Assembly (NCBI GenBank): GCA_965229525.1
Contig: OZ245886.1
Coordinates: 248,001-312,000, forward strand
Length of the DNA: 64,000 nt
Direction: 5' to 3'
DNA from: HXMU1420-13 sp965229525
GTDB lineage: Bacteria; Bacteroidota; Rhodothermia; Balneolales; Balneolaceae
The notes under the pieces are model-generated. The model was not told the DNA's origin. It saw nothing but the letters and a program-made list of their open reading frames with translations, and did not search any database. Below are positions 1-8,280 of this stretch, in pieces (position 1 is the first letter of the stretch; every line of letters starts with the position of its first letter). The position numbers and the translations under genes are program-made.

Positions 1-136
1 CGCTCATGAAAAATGGTCGAATGGTATCGAAATCAGGGATCTGGAAAAACTGCTCCCCGTTAATTACTACAGATTTCAATTTTGTATCGTTATCAGAGTA
101 AACCAGTTCGTCGGAAATGGTAGATGTACTTATCAC
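1..136 (-). CDS. 5' end of an unidentified gene, cut by the window edge
   Basis: An open frame runs from a GTG at 136-134 to the window edge, giving about 45 residues with a protein-like composition that end in the motif FQIPDFDTIRPFFMS. An in-frame stop lies seven codons upstream of the GTG, so the start is close to here. It follows the GH16 gene on the same strand by about 100 bases and is probably the fourth gene of the beta-glucan operon. The aromatic-rich N-terminus recalls large glycoside-active proteins of Bacteroidota, but I do not recognise the family with certainty. The frame and position are seen; the function is inference. Confidence 0.5.
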   Translation of the reverse strand, partial: MISTSTISDELVYSDNDTKLKSVVINGEQFFQIPDFDTIRPFFMS

Positions 137-237
137 GGAAAAAGTATTAATTGATTGTTAAGCTAGGTTGGCAAAAGTCTTTTTTATAATCTCTGCCCAG
201 TATAAGTTTTGAATTTATTTTGTTCTGTAAGCAACCG

Positions 238-1077
238 CTAGTCTAAACCATAAACTCTAACGTAATCTACATACATTGTTTGCGGAAATGGAGTGTTAGG
301 ACTTGGGTTTCCTGCGAACCATCCTCCTACAGCCACATTAAGAATGATGTAAAACGTATTATCATTAAATACCCACTCACTTCCATTTACATCACTAGCC
401 GTAATTCGGTTATATCGTACGTCATCAACATACCAATCGATGTAATCTGGTCCCCATTCTACAGCAAACACATGAAATTCTGTGTCAAATCTTCCATTTT
501 CTAATGTGAACAAATCGGTTATACCTTGTCCTCCCGAATATCCGGGACCATGAATGGTACCATGAACAGATAATGGATCCTGACCACGATATTCCATGAT
601 ATCGATTTCTCCAATTTGTGGCCATACTTCAGATCCATTTGAATCATCACCCAATAACCAAAATGCCGGCCATATTCCCTGGCCAAATGGAAGTTGGATT
701 CTAGCTTCAAATCGTCCATATGTTTGTTCGAGAATGCCTCGAGTAAGAATTTTCGCAGATGTGTAATTTGATCCTTCAAAAGATTCTGCAATTGCAGTAA
801 TCTCTAACATTCCATTCTCTACCTTAATATTCTCTGATCTATCTGTATAATATTGGAGTTCGTTATTTCCCCAACCTGGAGTTCCGAAGATTTCTACCCC
901 TGTTCCAATATCAAAAATCCATTTAGAATCGTCGATTGGCCCATCAGTATCAAATTCGTCGGCCCAAACCAGAGTATTGAAAGTGTTGTCTGGTTCGTTG
1001 TTGCCACCGTCTTTACAAGAGGATGCAATAAGTAGAAATGCAAGTAGAATAAAAATGGAATTGTAGTTCTTTCTCAT
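238..1077 (-). CDS. GH16 family endo-beta-1,3-glucanase (laminarinase-like) lipoprotein
   Basis: Surface or periplasmic enzyme predicted to hydrolyse beta-1,3(-1,4)-glucan such as laminarin. The family 16 signature GEIDIME is at about residues 156-162, with Glu157 as nucleophile and Glu162 as acid/base, preceded by the substrate-cleft motif GIWPAFWLLG. At 279 residues it is a single catalytic domain. I chose the ATG at 1077 over the upstream extension because it gives an SPII signal (LLIASS-Cys21) and therefore a lipoprotein. It is the third gene of a minus-strand operon behind a glycosidase-barrel fusion and a carbohydrate-binding-type lipoprotein, which fits beta-glucan use. The exact linkage specificity cannot be read from the sequence. 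Confidence 0.93.
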   Translation of the reverse strand: MRKNYNSIFILLAFLLIASSCKDGGNNEPDNTFNTLVWADEFDTDGPIDDSKWIFDIGTGVEIFGTPGWGNNELQYYTDRSENIKVENGMLEITAIAESFEGSNYTSAKILTRGILEQTYGRFEARIQLPFGQGIWPAFWLLGDDSNGSEVWPQIGEIDIMEYRGQDPLSVHGTIHGPGYSGGQGITDLFTLENGRFDTEFHVFAVEWGPDYIDWYVDDVRYNRITASDVNGSEWVFNDNTFYIILNVAVGGWFAGNPSPNTPFPQTMYVDYVRVYGLD

Positions 1078-1200
1078 ACTTAAGATGCTAATGTCGAGAT
1101 TTATAGAAGGTTTAGAGAATTTCAATAGTAATTTATCAGAAAGAAAAATGAGGATGTGCATGATAGCAGCACATCCTCTTTTCCTAAATTATCTGATCTC

Positions 1201-2658
1201 TCACTTGTAGAAATACATGTTATCTACAAGGATATCTGTGATATTAGCGTTAGGCACACCTGTATTTGTTCCTTCAGAAACAAATACAATTTGAGAAATA
1301 CTAGCTTTTGTAGCTAAGCCCGCTAATGGCACATCTATACTTAGCCATCCACCATCGTTAATTGCAGGTGTACTCCCTGTATTCACGGTAAACTCAACCT
1401 GGCTGTCGTCTCCACCGAAGACTCCGTCAGGACCAAAGTCAACTACTCGGATGGTAAGAAAATCACCTGGTGTGTAAGGAGTTTCAACATATACATCGAT
1501 ATGGAAATGAGTTAAGTCGGTAGCATCAATACTGTTTGCACCTTTAAACTCGATACCTACAAAGTTCAATTGAGAGTACTTAATAACATTATTGCCATTT
1601 ACGTTAATATCATCCTGTCCCTCAGTTGTTTGGAATGGTGCCCAATATCCGTTAAAGAAATCTACCGGACTGTTGGTATATGCATCACTAAAGATTGATG
1701 CGACATCGGCAGCGTTTCTTGCAGGCGGTGTAGGTGCTAAATCGATAGAACTAACACTGATAGAACCAGTTGCAGCAACACCACCCAGACTGGCAGTAAT
1801 TGTAGCTGAACCGGCACCAACAACTGAAACATTTGAACCCGCTACAGTTGCTACTGAACTATTATCAGAGGTAAAATCGAAGAAGTTTGATGAAGTAAGA
1901 ACTGTGATATCTTCACTTGCAAAACTACCACCCGCGATTTCAAATGCGTGGTTCATGGTAACTCCAACACCATCAATGAGCAGATCCTGGCCAACAAATG
2001 CAGCACCCGTCTCATCAGATCCATTCTTTATAAATGGACGAGGTTGAGCCAAGCCTGGAAGGAATTCATACTGTAATTCATCAATCCAGAATGTATAACC
2101 CTCACCGGTATCGCCTTCTGGACCTTCTGCATACCAGAACATACCTTGCTCTGCAGTTAATCTTGAAGGATCTGGAATTGGTATTACATATTTCTTCCAG
2201 TTTGTACTTAATCGAAGGCCACTGATAACAGTTTGATATGGACTGTTTTCAAAATCGTTACCAAAACCAATTTCATTAATGGTACCTGATCTTGTTGCCT
2301 TAGCATAAAACGTAAGAGCATTGTAGGGAGTTAGGTCTCTACCACCATTCTTATCCTTAAAAATGGCACCTGCGTATGCACCTGTTGGATCACCAACATT
2401 GGGCACATCAAATCTCATTGAGGCACCTGAACCATCAAATGTTATTTCCTCATCAACCGTAAAGGCATCTAGCTTTGAATCACCAAATGGTAAATAATCT
2501 AAGCCGGAGCTAAACCCATCGATAAATACCTGTGGGTTTTGTGTCAATGTTGGTTGACTCAATCCATCCACTGATCGTTCACATCCTGCAAAGACAATCA
2601 GGGCAACTAAACTCGCAGAAAAAATCCGCTTAATATTATTTAAATAAAATGTTTTCAT
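1201..2658 (-). CDS. Multidomain lipoprotein, probable surface glycan-binding protein
   Basis: A 485-residue lipoprotein with signal and lipobox (VFAG-Cys26). After the tether comes a beta-rich module (about 35-210) resembling carbohydrate-binding jelly rolls, with a 'TFWIDELQYEF' end. It is followed by a bacterial Ig-like (Big_2 type) stretch with the typical 'SVVGAGSATITASLGG' pattern at about 280-320, and then a second jelly-roll-like module ending 'ITDILVDNMYFYK'. No catalytic residues are evident. It starts 13 bases after the glycosidase-barrel gene and precedes the GH16 gene, so a role in capturing beta-glucan at the cell surface is a reasonable inference. The ATG at 2658 was chosen because the longer frame lacks a signal peptide at its N-terminus and overlaps the upstream gene. 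Confidence 0.75.
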   Translation of the reverse strand: MKTFYLNNIKRIFSASLVALIVFAGCERSVDGLSQPTLTQNPQVFIDGFSSGLDYLPFGDSKLDAFTVDEEITFDGSGASMRFDVPNVGDPTGAYAGAIFKDKNGGRDLTPYNALTFYAKATRSGTINEIGFGNDFENSPYQTVISGLRLSTNWKKYVIPIPDPSRLTAEQGMFWYAEGPEGDTGEGYTFWIDELQYEFLPGLAQPRPFIKNGSDETGAAFVGQDLLIDGVGVTMNHAFEIAGGSFASEDITVLTSSNFFDFTSDNSSVATVAGSNVSVVGAGSATITASLGGVAATGSISVSSIDLAPTPPARNAADVASIFSDAYTNSPVDFFNGYWAPFQTTEGQDDINVNGNNVIKYSQLNFVGIEFKGANSIDATDLTHFHIDVYVETPYTPGDFLTIRVVDFGPDGVFGGDDSQVEFTVNTGSTPAINDGGWLSIDVPLAGLATKASISQIVFVSEGTNTGVPNANITDILVDNMYFYK

Positions 2659-2671
2659 TCGTTTATCTCGC

Positions 2672-5600
2672 TTAATTTCTAATGTCGATTTGGACGTATG
2701 TTCTGATTTCCCATTCGTTACCATCTTCTAAAGTAACACCTGGTAATTCTGTAACCTGGCCGGTCGCCGGATCAACAGTAACTAGATTATATCTTGGTGA
2801 GAATTTATCCAGCGTTCTATAAGTACCTCTGATACCTAAACGTGTAGTTGGTAAATCAAACCAATCTGGCTTTCCAAGAGTTGTCGAAACATCAGCCATA
2901 ATCTGCATAGGATATGTCTGGTTGAAATCGCGATGGTAATCAAATGGACCAAAATCGTTCAATTTAAAGAACGAGTTAATCTTCACATTCTTGTAGATCA
3001 TTCTTAGGTCTGTACCAAATCGGGATATCTTACGTGTGTCGTTACCATTTGCCTGAGCATCACCACCATAAATATTGGCAACAAATCCAAAGTCACGGCT
3101 TAATTTAGAAACAACACGAGCGTTAACTTCTAAAAGATCTTCAGCAGGTACTGACCCATCGAATGGGAATGTTGTACGACCATCCGGGAAAATACCAATG
3201 GCGGCATCCATCACAGTAGGTAACATTCTATAAACAACGCCAAGGCTTATTGCTAAACTGGCATCTTCAGAGCGATCACTATCCCAGTTATACATCCATG
3301 TTCCAGGTGTTGGATCCCAGGTAAGTACAACTTCAACTGCTGTTTGCTCTCTGTTAGAACGAACTGCAAACGGGTCGTCGATTACGTTACGTGGGCGAGC
3401 CCCAGCAATTCCGGTTCCTGTTGGTACGGGGCCTTCAATCGGCTTTTGCCATAAGAAGTTTGGTGCTATTTGGATATTTCCAATAGTGTAAGCTAAACCG
3501 GTAAGGAAATTGTATTGGTTCCCACTACCAGAGTCTTTAAGTCTCCAGCCAGTGAATGTAATAGTTTGATCATAACCACCATTTGCAACTAAGCCCATTA
3601 CAGCACCCTGACCATACCAGTTAAATTTCCCTTTTTGATAGGTCAGTTTAAGTTTACCACCAAAATTATCAGATGCATCAATTTCATCTACGTATACATT
3701 GGTTGCACCGTTTTCTTCGCGTGCTAGTTGGAACTCACGTCCATTTAGTGGCTCACCCGCCCATAGTCCACCAATATGAACTCCTAAATCTCCAAATTCT
3801 CTTTCGGCATATAAACTAACTCTACGAGTTTTTGGCATTGGGATGGCGAAAGAACTTTCTGCTGAACCTTGCTGCTCAATGTCTTCATGCCAAATCGCAG
3901 TAACATCAAAGTTTGAGATATTAGTATCGTACTTTAAGAGTATCGCCGGGTTTGCTCCCCACCATAACTCTGGACCGAAAGCTGCTGTCCAGTTTTTGAA
4001 TTGTCTACGACCTTCAACTTCAAATCCAAATGGTGCAGTACCATTATAGATATCGATGTTAGGACCATAGTTAGCTTCAGGATAAAGGCCGAAGAAGTCA
4101 CCATCGTATCCCCAGTGATAGTGCCCTGTTCTGTAGAAACCATCTAATTGGAAGTACTTATTTGTCCACTGATAATCAGCGCTGTAGATCGCTACACGAT
4201 TTGCTGAATTAAGAGTGATGTCTTCATCTCTACCTTGTAGATAGAGCGACTGTCCTCTGTTCTCGTAGAAAATTTCATCGATTGGGTTACCGGGCACTGT
4301 ACCCAAAACATTCATTACAATATTACCACGAATGGTTGGCGCCGGATTAGCTTCTAATCCGATGTAGAACGATTCGAAGTGATCAAACCCTAGTTGGTTT
4401 GGATATTCCTGCGCATTATCGTCGATTGCATCCGGAGTTGTAATATTCTTTCCACCTGTATTGTAGGTTCTAAAATCAGCAGTGAACTGGCTAAGTTTGA
4501 TGATATCAACAGATGAGCCTTGAAGTGCAGCGCGATCACCACGTGCTTTAAGTGCAGCACCTTCTACATTAATCGCATCAAAATACATTCTTAAATCTGA
4601 TAATGTTGCATCCTCTGCGTATACATCGTACATATGCGCTTCTTGAAGAACGTAGTATGCAGCTCTTGGAAATAATTCATAATACCCAAGTGGGTTAGTA
4701 GGTCCTTTCGCTGTGATACCAAACCACTCTTCGTTCATATTATTCTCGCCTTCAGCAAAGTCATACTGATACCCTCCATTTGCCCACGAAGCATTGATAT
4801 CGTGAACGTCAAGATTTTCAGTTTGACCATACTTCCACCAACCATCACTAAACTGGAAAGTAAAACCACCAATTGAGTTATCGGCTCTTCCAAAACCGGC
4901 AGCATTTTCATATACATCTTGCCAGTTTCTTTTTTGTACATATGCTTGCTCTGATTGAGCTTCTGTTAATGTTCTTGCGTTGAATGCATCAACACCAAAC
5001 TCAGTTAGAAGAACTGGTTTGTCATAGTCTCTTGCAACCTGATCAAAAAGGTCGGTGAAAGTTTCACCACGGTAGGTATTAACACCAAAGATATCTACAT
5101 CAGGAGCAAGCTCGACAATGTGTTCCATAAAAAGAACATCACCATTACAAATTGCAACGGGTCTTGTAGGATCAATTGCTTTCATTGCAACCGCTGCATC
5201 ATTCATAAGCTTATACATGGGTCGTCCGCGAGACTCACCAACAAACGCTCTTTCTTCATCAGCATCGGGGAAATCTTCTGTTTCCGCACCTGCCCAGAAT
5301 AGACCATAATTGTTTTCGTTACCAAGCAAGTATAGAAGCAATCCTTTTACTCCTTTATATCTTCGGGCTTCCTCAGTTACCTCGTCCATTAATAATTCCA
5401 TAGTTCGTGGATCGTCGTACTCGGTAACGGCAACCCATGCACCATCAATAGATAAACCGTATCGGCCGAAAGAGTGGTTTAACATCGTGTAGATACCGTA
5501 ATTCTCGTATATATAAGTAATCCACTCTGGCTGTATACCCGAATAGACACGAATTACGTTAACCCCCATGTTTTGAAGTAAGCCCATTTCATAGTCTAGC

Positions 5601-5818
5601 GCATTCTTGATGAATTCAGGAGGTTGATTCCATAGACTATACGAATAGTTAGTTCCCCTGGGAAAGTAATCCCAGTTCATACCATTAACCATAAATGGCT
5701 CACCATCAACTAATAGTTTCCATCCATCCTGATCTTTTTCTACAGTAACCGTTTCTTGAGCTTGTACAGTTAGTGAAAAAGTCAGAAGGAGAATTAATAA
5801 CGAAGTAATTTTTTTCAT
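2672..5818 (-). CDS. TIM-barrel glycoside hydrolase fused to a C-terminal outer-membrane-type beta region
   Basis: A 1048-residue exported protein (signal peptide ending VQA-Q). Residues about 25-400 form a GH2/GH5-type (clan GH-A) TIM barrel with the acid/base Glu168 in LGNENN and the nucleophile Glu273 in LLTEFG. Residues about 430-1048 have no catalytic motif; they alternate polar and hydrophobic residues with many aromatic turns and end in 'YVQIDIRN', as expected of an outer-membrane beta-barrel. The enzyme would thus be held on the cell surface by its own barrel. It is the first gene of the beta-glucan operon. The ATG at 5818 is preferred because it begins the signal peptide; the frame upstream to 5995 is leader. 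Substrate is inferred from the GH16 neighbour. Confidence 0.85.
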   Translation of the reverse strand: MKKITSLLILLLTFSLTVQAQETVTVEKDQDGWKLLVDGEPFMVNGMNWDYFPRGTNYSYSLWNQPPEFIKNALDYEMGLLQNMGVNVIRVYSGIQPEWITYIYENYGIYTMLNHSFGRYGLSIDGAWVAVTEYDDPRTMELLMDEVTEEARRYKGVKGLLLYLLGNENNYGLFWAGAETEDFPDADEERAFVGESRGRPMYKLMNDAAVAMKAIDPTRPVAICNGDVLFMEHIVELAPDVDIFGVNTYRGETFTDLFDQVARDYDKPVLLTEFGVDAFNARTLTEAQSEQAYVQKRNWQDVYENAAGFGRADNSIGGFTFQFSDGWWKYGQTENLDVHDINASWANGGYQYDFAEGENNMNEEWFGITAKGPTNPLGYYELFPRAAYYVLQEAHMYDVYAEDATLSDLRMYFDAINVEGAALKARGDRAALQGSSVDIIKLSQFTADFRTYNTGGKNITTPDAIDDNAQEYPNQLGFDHFESFYIGLEANPAPTIRGNIVMNVLGTVPGNPIDEIFYENRGQSLYLQGRDEDITLNSANRVAIYSADYQWTNKYFQLDGFYRTGHYHWGYDGDFFGLYPEANYGPNIDIYNGTAPFGFEVEGRRQFKNWTAAFGPELWWGANPAILLKYDTNISNFDVTAIWHEDIEQQGSAESSFAIPMPKTRRVSLYAEREFGDLGVHIGGLWAGEPLNGREFQLAREENGATNVYVDEIDASDNFGGKLKLTYQKGKFNWYGQGAVMGLVANGGYDQTITFTGWRLKDSGSGNQYNFLTGLAYTIGNIQIAPNFLWQKPIEGPVPTGTGIAGARPRNVIDDPFAVRSNREQTAVEVVLTWDPTPGTWMYNWDSDRSEDASLAISLGVVYRMLPTVMDAAIGIFPDGRTTFPFDGSVPAEDLLEVNARVVSKLSRDFGFVANIYGGDAQANGNDTRKISRFGTDLRMIYKNVKINSFFKLNDFGPFDYHRDFNQTYPMQIMADVSTTLGKPDWFDLPTTRLGIRGTYRTLDKFSPRYNLVTVDPATGQVTELPGVTLEDGNEWEIRTYVQIDIRN

Positions 5819-5936
5819 GTTAGATTGGTTAGTTCGTTCACTGATTGGCAGCGTGTTTTTTTGATAAAATCTCCAACTACTTAATGTAGATTTTGGATGA
5901 GAATATAGGAGCCAACCTAGAAATTCAAGATTAATA

Positions 5937-5948
5937 TTGTATATACAA
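5937..5948. promoter_or_regulatory. Palindrome TTGTATATACAA, candidate operator
   Basis: Perfect 12-bp dyad about 120 bases upstream of the glycosidase start. Ten of its bases (TTGTATATAC) recur at 6053-6062. The form resembles operators of GntR-type dimers, but the regulator is not in the window. Confidence 0.4.
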
Positions 5949-6004
5949 GAGCCGTGGAACCGCTTTTCCAATCTTAAAACAATGGACTCCAACAAATTAT
6001 AGTC

Positions 6005-6019
6005 TGTTAAGCGCTTACA
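6005..6019. promoter_or_regulatory. LacI-family-type operator (TGTTAAGCGCTTACA)
   Basis: The core TAAGCGCTTA (6008-6017) is a perfect dyad centred on CG, as in LacI/CcpA-family operators; 12 of 14 positions fit the cre-type consensus TGWAARCGYTWWCW. It lies about 190 bases upstream of the glycosidase start, fitting sugar-responsive repression of the beta-glucan operon. Similar sites occur at 48825-48838 and 57800-57813. Confidence 0.55.
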
Positions 6020-6204
6020 TTTATTTTTAGAATTTTTACCACTTTTTTAAGCTTGTATATACTTTTTATAGGCTCATAAACTTTTTTATGTGAAACCAAC
6101 AGGATTTGGCGGATGCATGCTAGTTTTCCTGCTTAATTCTATGATCATTCAAAATCACAATTTTCGATTGATAGACTTTAGTATTCACTAGCACCAAATT
6201 GAAA

Positions 6205-6233
6205 TAAAAAAACCCCCACGCTTTGCATGGAGG
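6205..6233 (-). terminator. Rho-independent terminator of the LamG/dockerin-like gene
   Basis: On the minus strand a 9-bp stem CCTCCATGC / GCGTGGGGG (two G-U pairs) with an AAA loop is followed by a T-run. It lies about 24 bases after the stop at 6257. Confidence 0.8.
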
Positions 6234-6256
6234 CTTTGGACAAATGTTTGAGTGTA

Positions 6257-8215
6257 TTATTTAATTAACAACATCCTTTTGGTATGAACTTGTGCTCCAG
6301 AAATTAGCTGATAGATATATACTCCCGATGCCAGATTGGTTGCATCAAAATTAATGGTGTGTTCTCCGATGTTTCTAATACCATCTACCAGTGTGGCTAC
6401 TTCCCTACCTGAAATATCATACACTTTCAGCGTTACATACTGGCTTTGCGGAATACTAAAGTTTATGTTGGTTGATGGATTAAATGGATTCGGATAGTTT
6501 TGACCTAATTCGAAACTTCGAACTTTTTCAGAAACCAATTCCGCCTCTACACCATCTGTTGAAAGTGTAATTGCAATCACTTGAGTTACATTATTCTTAT
6601 TTATCTCGATTTCAAAGCTTTGCTCCTCGGTAATTGCAAAAGGAATCCTCATGAATTCACCCGAAGCTGGAATATGTGATGCAATCCCAATTTCCAGACT
6701 ATTCTCCTTTTGGTTTATGGCCTGAATAGATTCTGACCACGAATAAATCGGTTCATTAAAAACCAGGACGTCCGATGTTGGAATGGATGCATTGAATCCT
6801 ATTAATCCCTCAGAAGCTGTCGCAAATACCAAATGGTTTTCATCTTGTTGAACTATCAATTCAATTGGTAATGACTTAAAAGCTGCATTTGGAAACTCAT
6901 CGATTAAGCCTACTGTTTTTTGGAGGATGTACGACGCATCTAAAGCTAGAACGCTTCCATCTCGATCGACATCCGCAGCAGCAACGCGCCAGTTATCCCA
7001 TGGCAATGCGTCGATGGATGGGATTGGGTCAATATCAACGGAATATTGAAGAGCCAGGGCTCCATCATAGGCCTGAATAGAATCGTTATCATCTACATCA
7101 CCAAGTAATTCAACTACGGATAAAATTCCAGGTGTTACTGAATCAATCTCCATGTTATTCAACACGAAATTAAAGGGTGCGATTTCAAAATCACCTGAGC
7201 CTTCGGCATCGAATTGCAGTTTCACTAGCAACGAATCTCCTGCTAGATATTCCGTCGTTGAAAAAGCAACTTTCAACGTATCATCAATTACATTGGTCTG
7301 AAAAGTCCCACCCGATGAAAGTGTAGAAGTGGTGTCCAATCCGGTAAAGGTAAGTCCATCTGGAATTTCCAGGTCGAATTGGTAGGCGGAGATGGAGTCT
7401 TCGAGTTCAACATTTATTAACTCAATTGCTGATATTCTATTTGAAGGATTAAATAAGATTTGATCTTTTACATTTACTTCATAATTGAATGGCCAATGAC
7501 CTAATGTGTAAAGAGAATCAATATCTGAAGGCGTAAGTGATTCTGAATAGATACCAAAATCATCTATCTCTCCAACAAAACCATTACCAGATCTTCCTCT
7601 ACCGATTTTGAATGTTTCATTTGTATTAACAAAATATGCATTTGCTGGATTTTCAATTGCTCCGGTAACATCTTGACCATTTAGATACATTTTTCCATTT
7701 GAGCCATCTCTAGTAATTACTACATGATTCCAATGATTTAGAATCAATCCTTTATTTGCATTAATTACCATACTAGTAGCTCCAAAATCTATACTAAAGA
7801 GCATTGTGATATCATTTTCAGGATCATGATCGTAGGCCCAGAACTCATACCCTACAAAAGAACCACCAGATTGTCTTTTACTAAATGCTGACATATCCCT
7901 TTCAAATTCGGTTGGCTTTAACCAAAGGGAAAATGAAACAGTAGTATCATTCTCAAAATCAAAAGTATCAAACAGATTTATGTAATCACTTTCACCACTA
8001 AATTTAAATGCTGCATTTGAAGTACCAAACCTGTCGTTTTCTAATTCCAGATTTCCAATTATTTCACCGTCATTTTCATTTCCAGTTGCATCTATTATAC
8101 TTCCATTGAAGGGGTAAAATGCTAATAAGCTATCCAATAATGATTCTTTTGAATCTTGTGCGTAGGTAAATGTCGAAGTTAGGAACAATGATAGTATTAC
8201 TAATTTAAGCCTCAT
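6257..8215 (-). CDS. Secreted LamG / cohesin-like / dockerin-like protein with T9SS sorting tail
   Basis: A 652-residue exported protein (signal peptide ending TYAQ). Domains in order: a LamG/concanavalin-like sandwich (about 25-235, with 'LLAFYPFNG' and 'GEIDDFGIYSESL'), a cohesin-like beta-sandwich (about 250-365), a paired Asp-rich dockerin-like segment (GDVDDNDSIQAYDGALALQ and ADVDRDGSVLALDASYILQ), a further beta stretch, and a type IX secretion C-terminal domain (NYPNPFNPSTN ... 'GVYIYQL'). It is probably secreted and surface attached. Having cohesin-like and dockerin-like modules in one chain suggests self-association or calcium-stabilised folding; that is inference. It has its own terminator and no operon partner. 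Confidence 0.8.
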   Translation of the reverse strand: MRLKLVILSLFLTSTFTYAQDSKESLLDSLLAFYPFNGSIIDATGNENDGEIIGNLELENDRFGTSNAAFKFSGESDYINLFDTFDFENDTTVSFSLWLKPTEFERDMSAFSKRQSGGSFVGYEFWAYDHDPENDITMLFSIDFGATSMVINANKGLILNHWNHVVITRDGSNGKMYLNGQDVTGAIENPANAYFVNTNETFKIGRGRSGNGFVGEIDDFGIYSESLTPSDIDSLYTLGHWPFNYEVNVKDQILFNPSNRISAIELINVELEDSISAYQFDLEIPDGLTFTGLDTTSTLSSGGTFQTNVIDDTLKVAFSTTEYLAGDSLLVKLQFDAEGSGDFEIAPFNFVLNNMEIDSVTPGILSVVELLGDVDDNDSIQAYDGALALQYSVDIDPIPSIDALPWDNWRVAAADVDRDGSVLALDASYILQKTVGLIDEFPNAAFKSLPIELIVQQDENHLVFATASEGLIGFNASIPTSDVLVFNEPIYSWSESIQAINQKENSLEIGIASHIPASGEFMRIPFAITEEQSFEIEINKNNVTQVIAITLSTDGVEAELVSEKVRSFELGQNYPNPFNPSTNINFSIPQSQYVTLKVYDISGREVATLVDGIRNIGEHTINFDATNLASGVYIYQLISGAQVHTKRMLLIK

Positions 8216-8280
8216 TGTTATTGATTAGTTTAGGTTCAATCAATAACCTCACCCACTAAAATTGTCTACGGAGAAAATTT

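Larger units (their letters stand above)
5819..6204. other. Intergenic promoter region of the beta-glucan operon
   Basis: No gene is visible. The stretch holds a perfect 12-bp palindrome (5937-5948), an inverted repeat TGGAA-6-TTCCA (5955-5970), a LacI-type palindrome (6005-6019) and a second copy of TTGTATATAC (6053-6062), 116 bp from the first. This density of symmetric sites indicates the regulated promoter of the minus-strand operon that starts at 5818. Confidence 0.6.

Noticed and set aside
2659..2724. Longer start of the lipoprotein gene
   Set aside because: The extension overlaps the upstream coding region and pushes the lipoprotein signal inside the protein.
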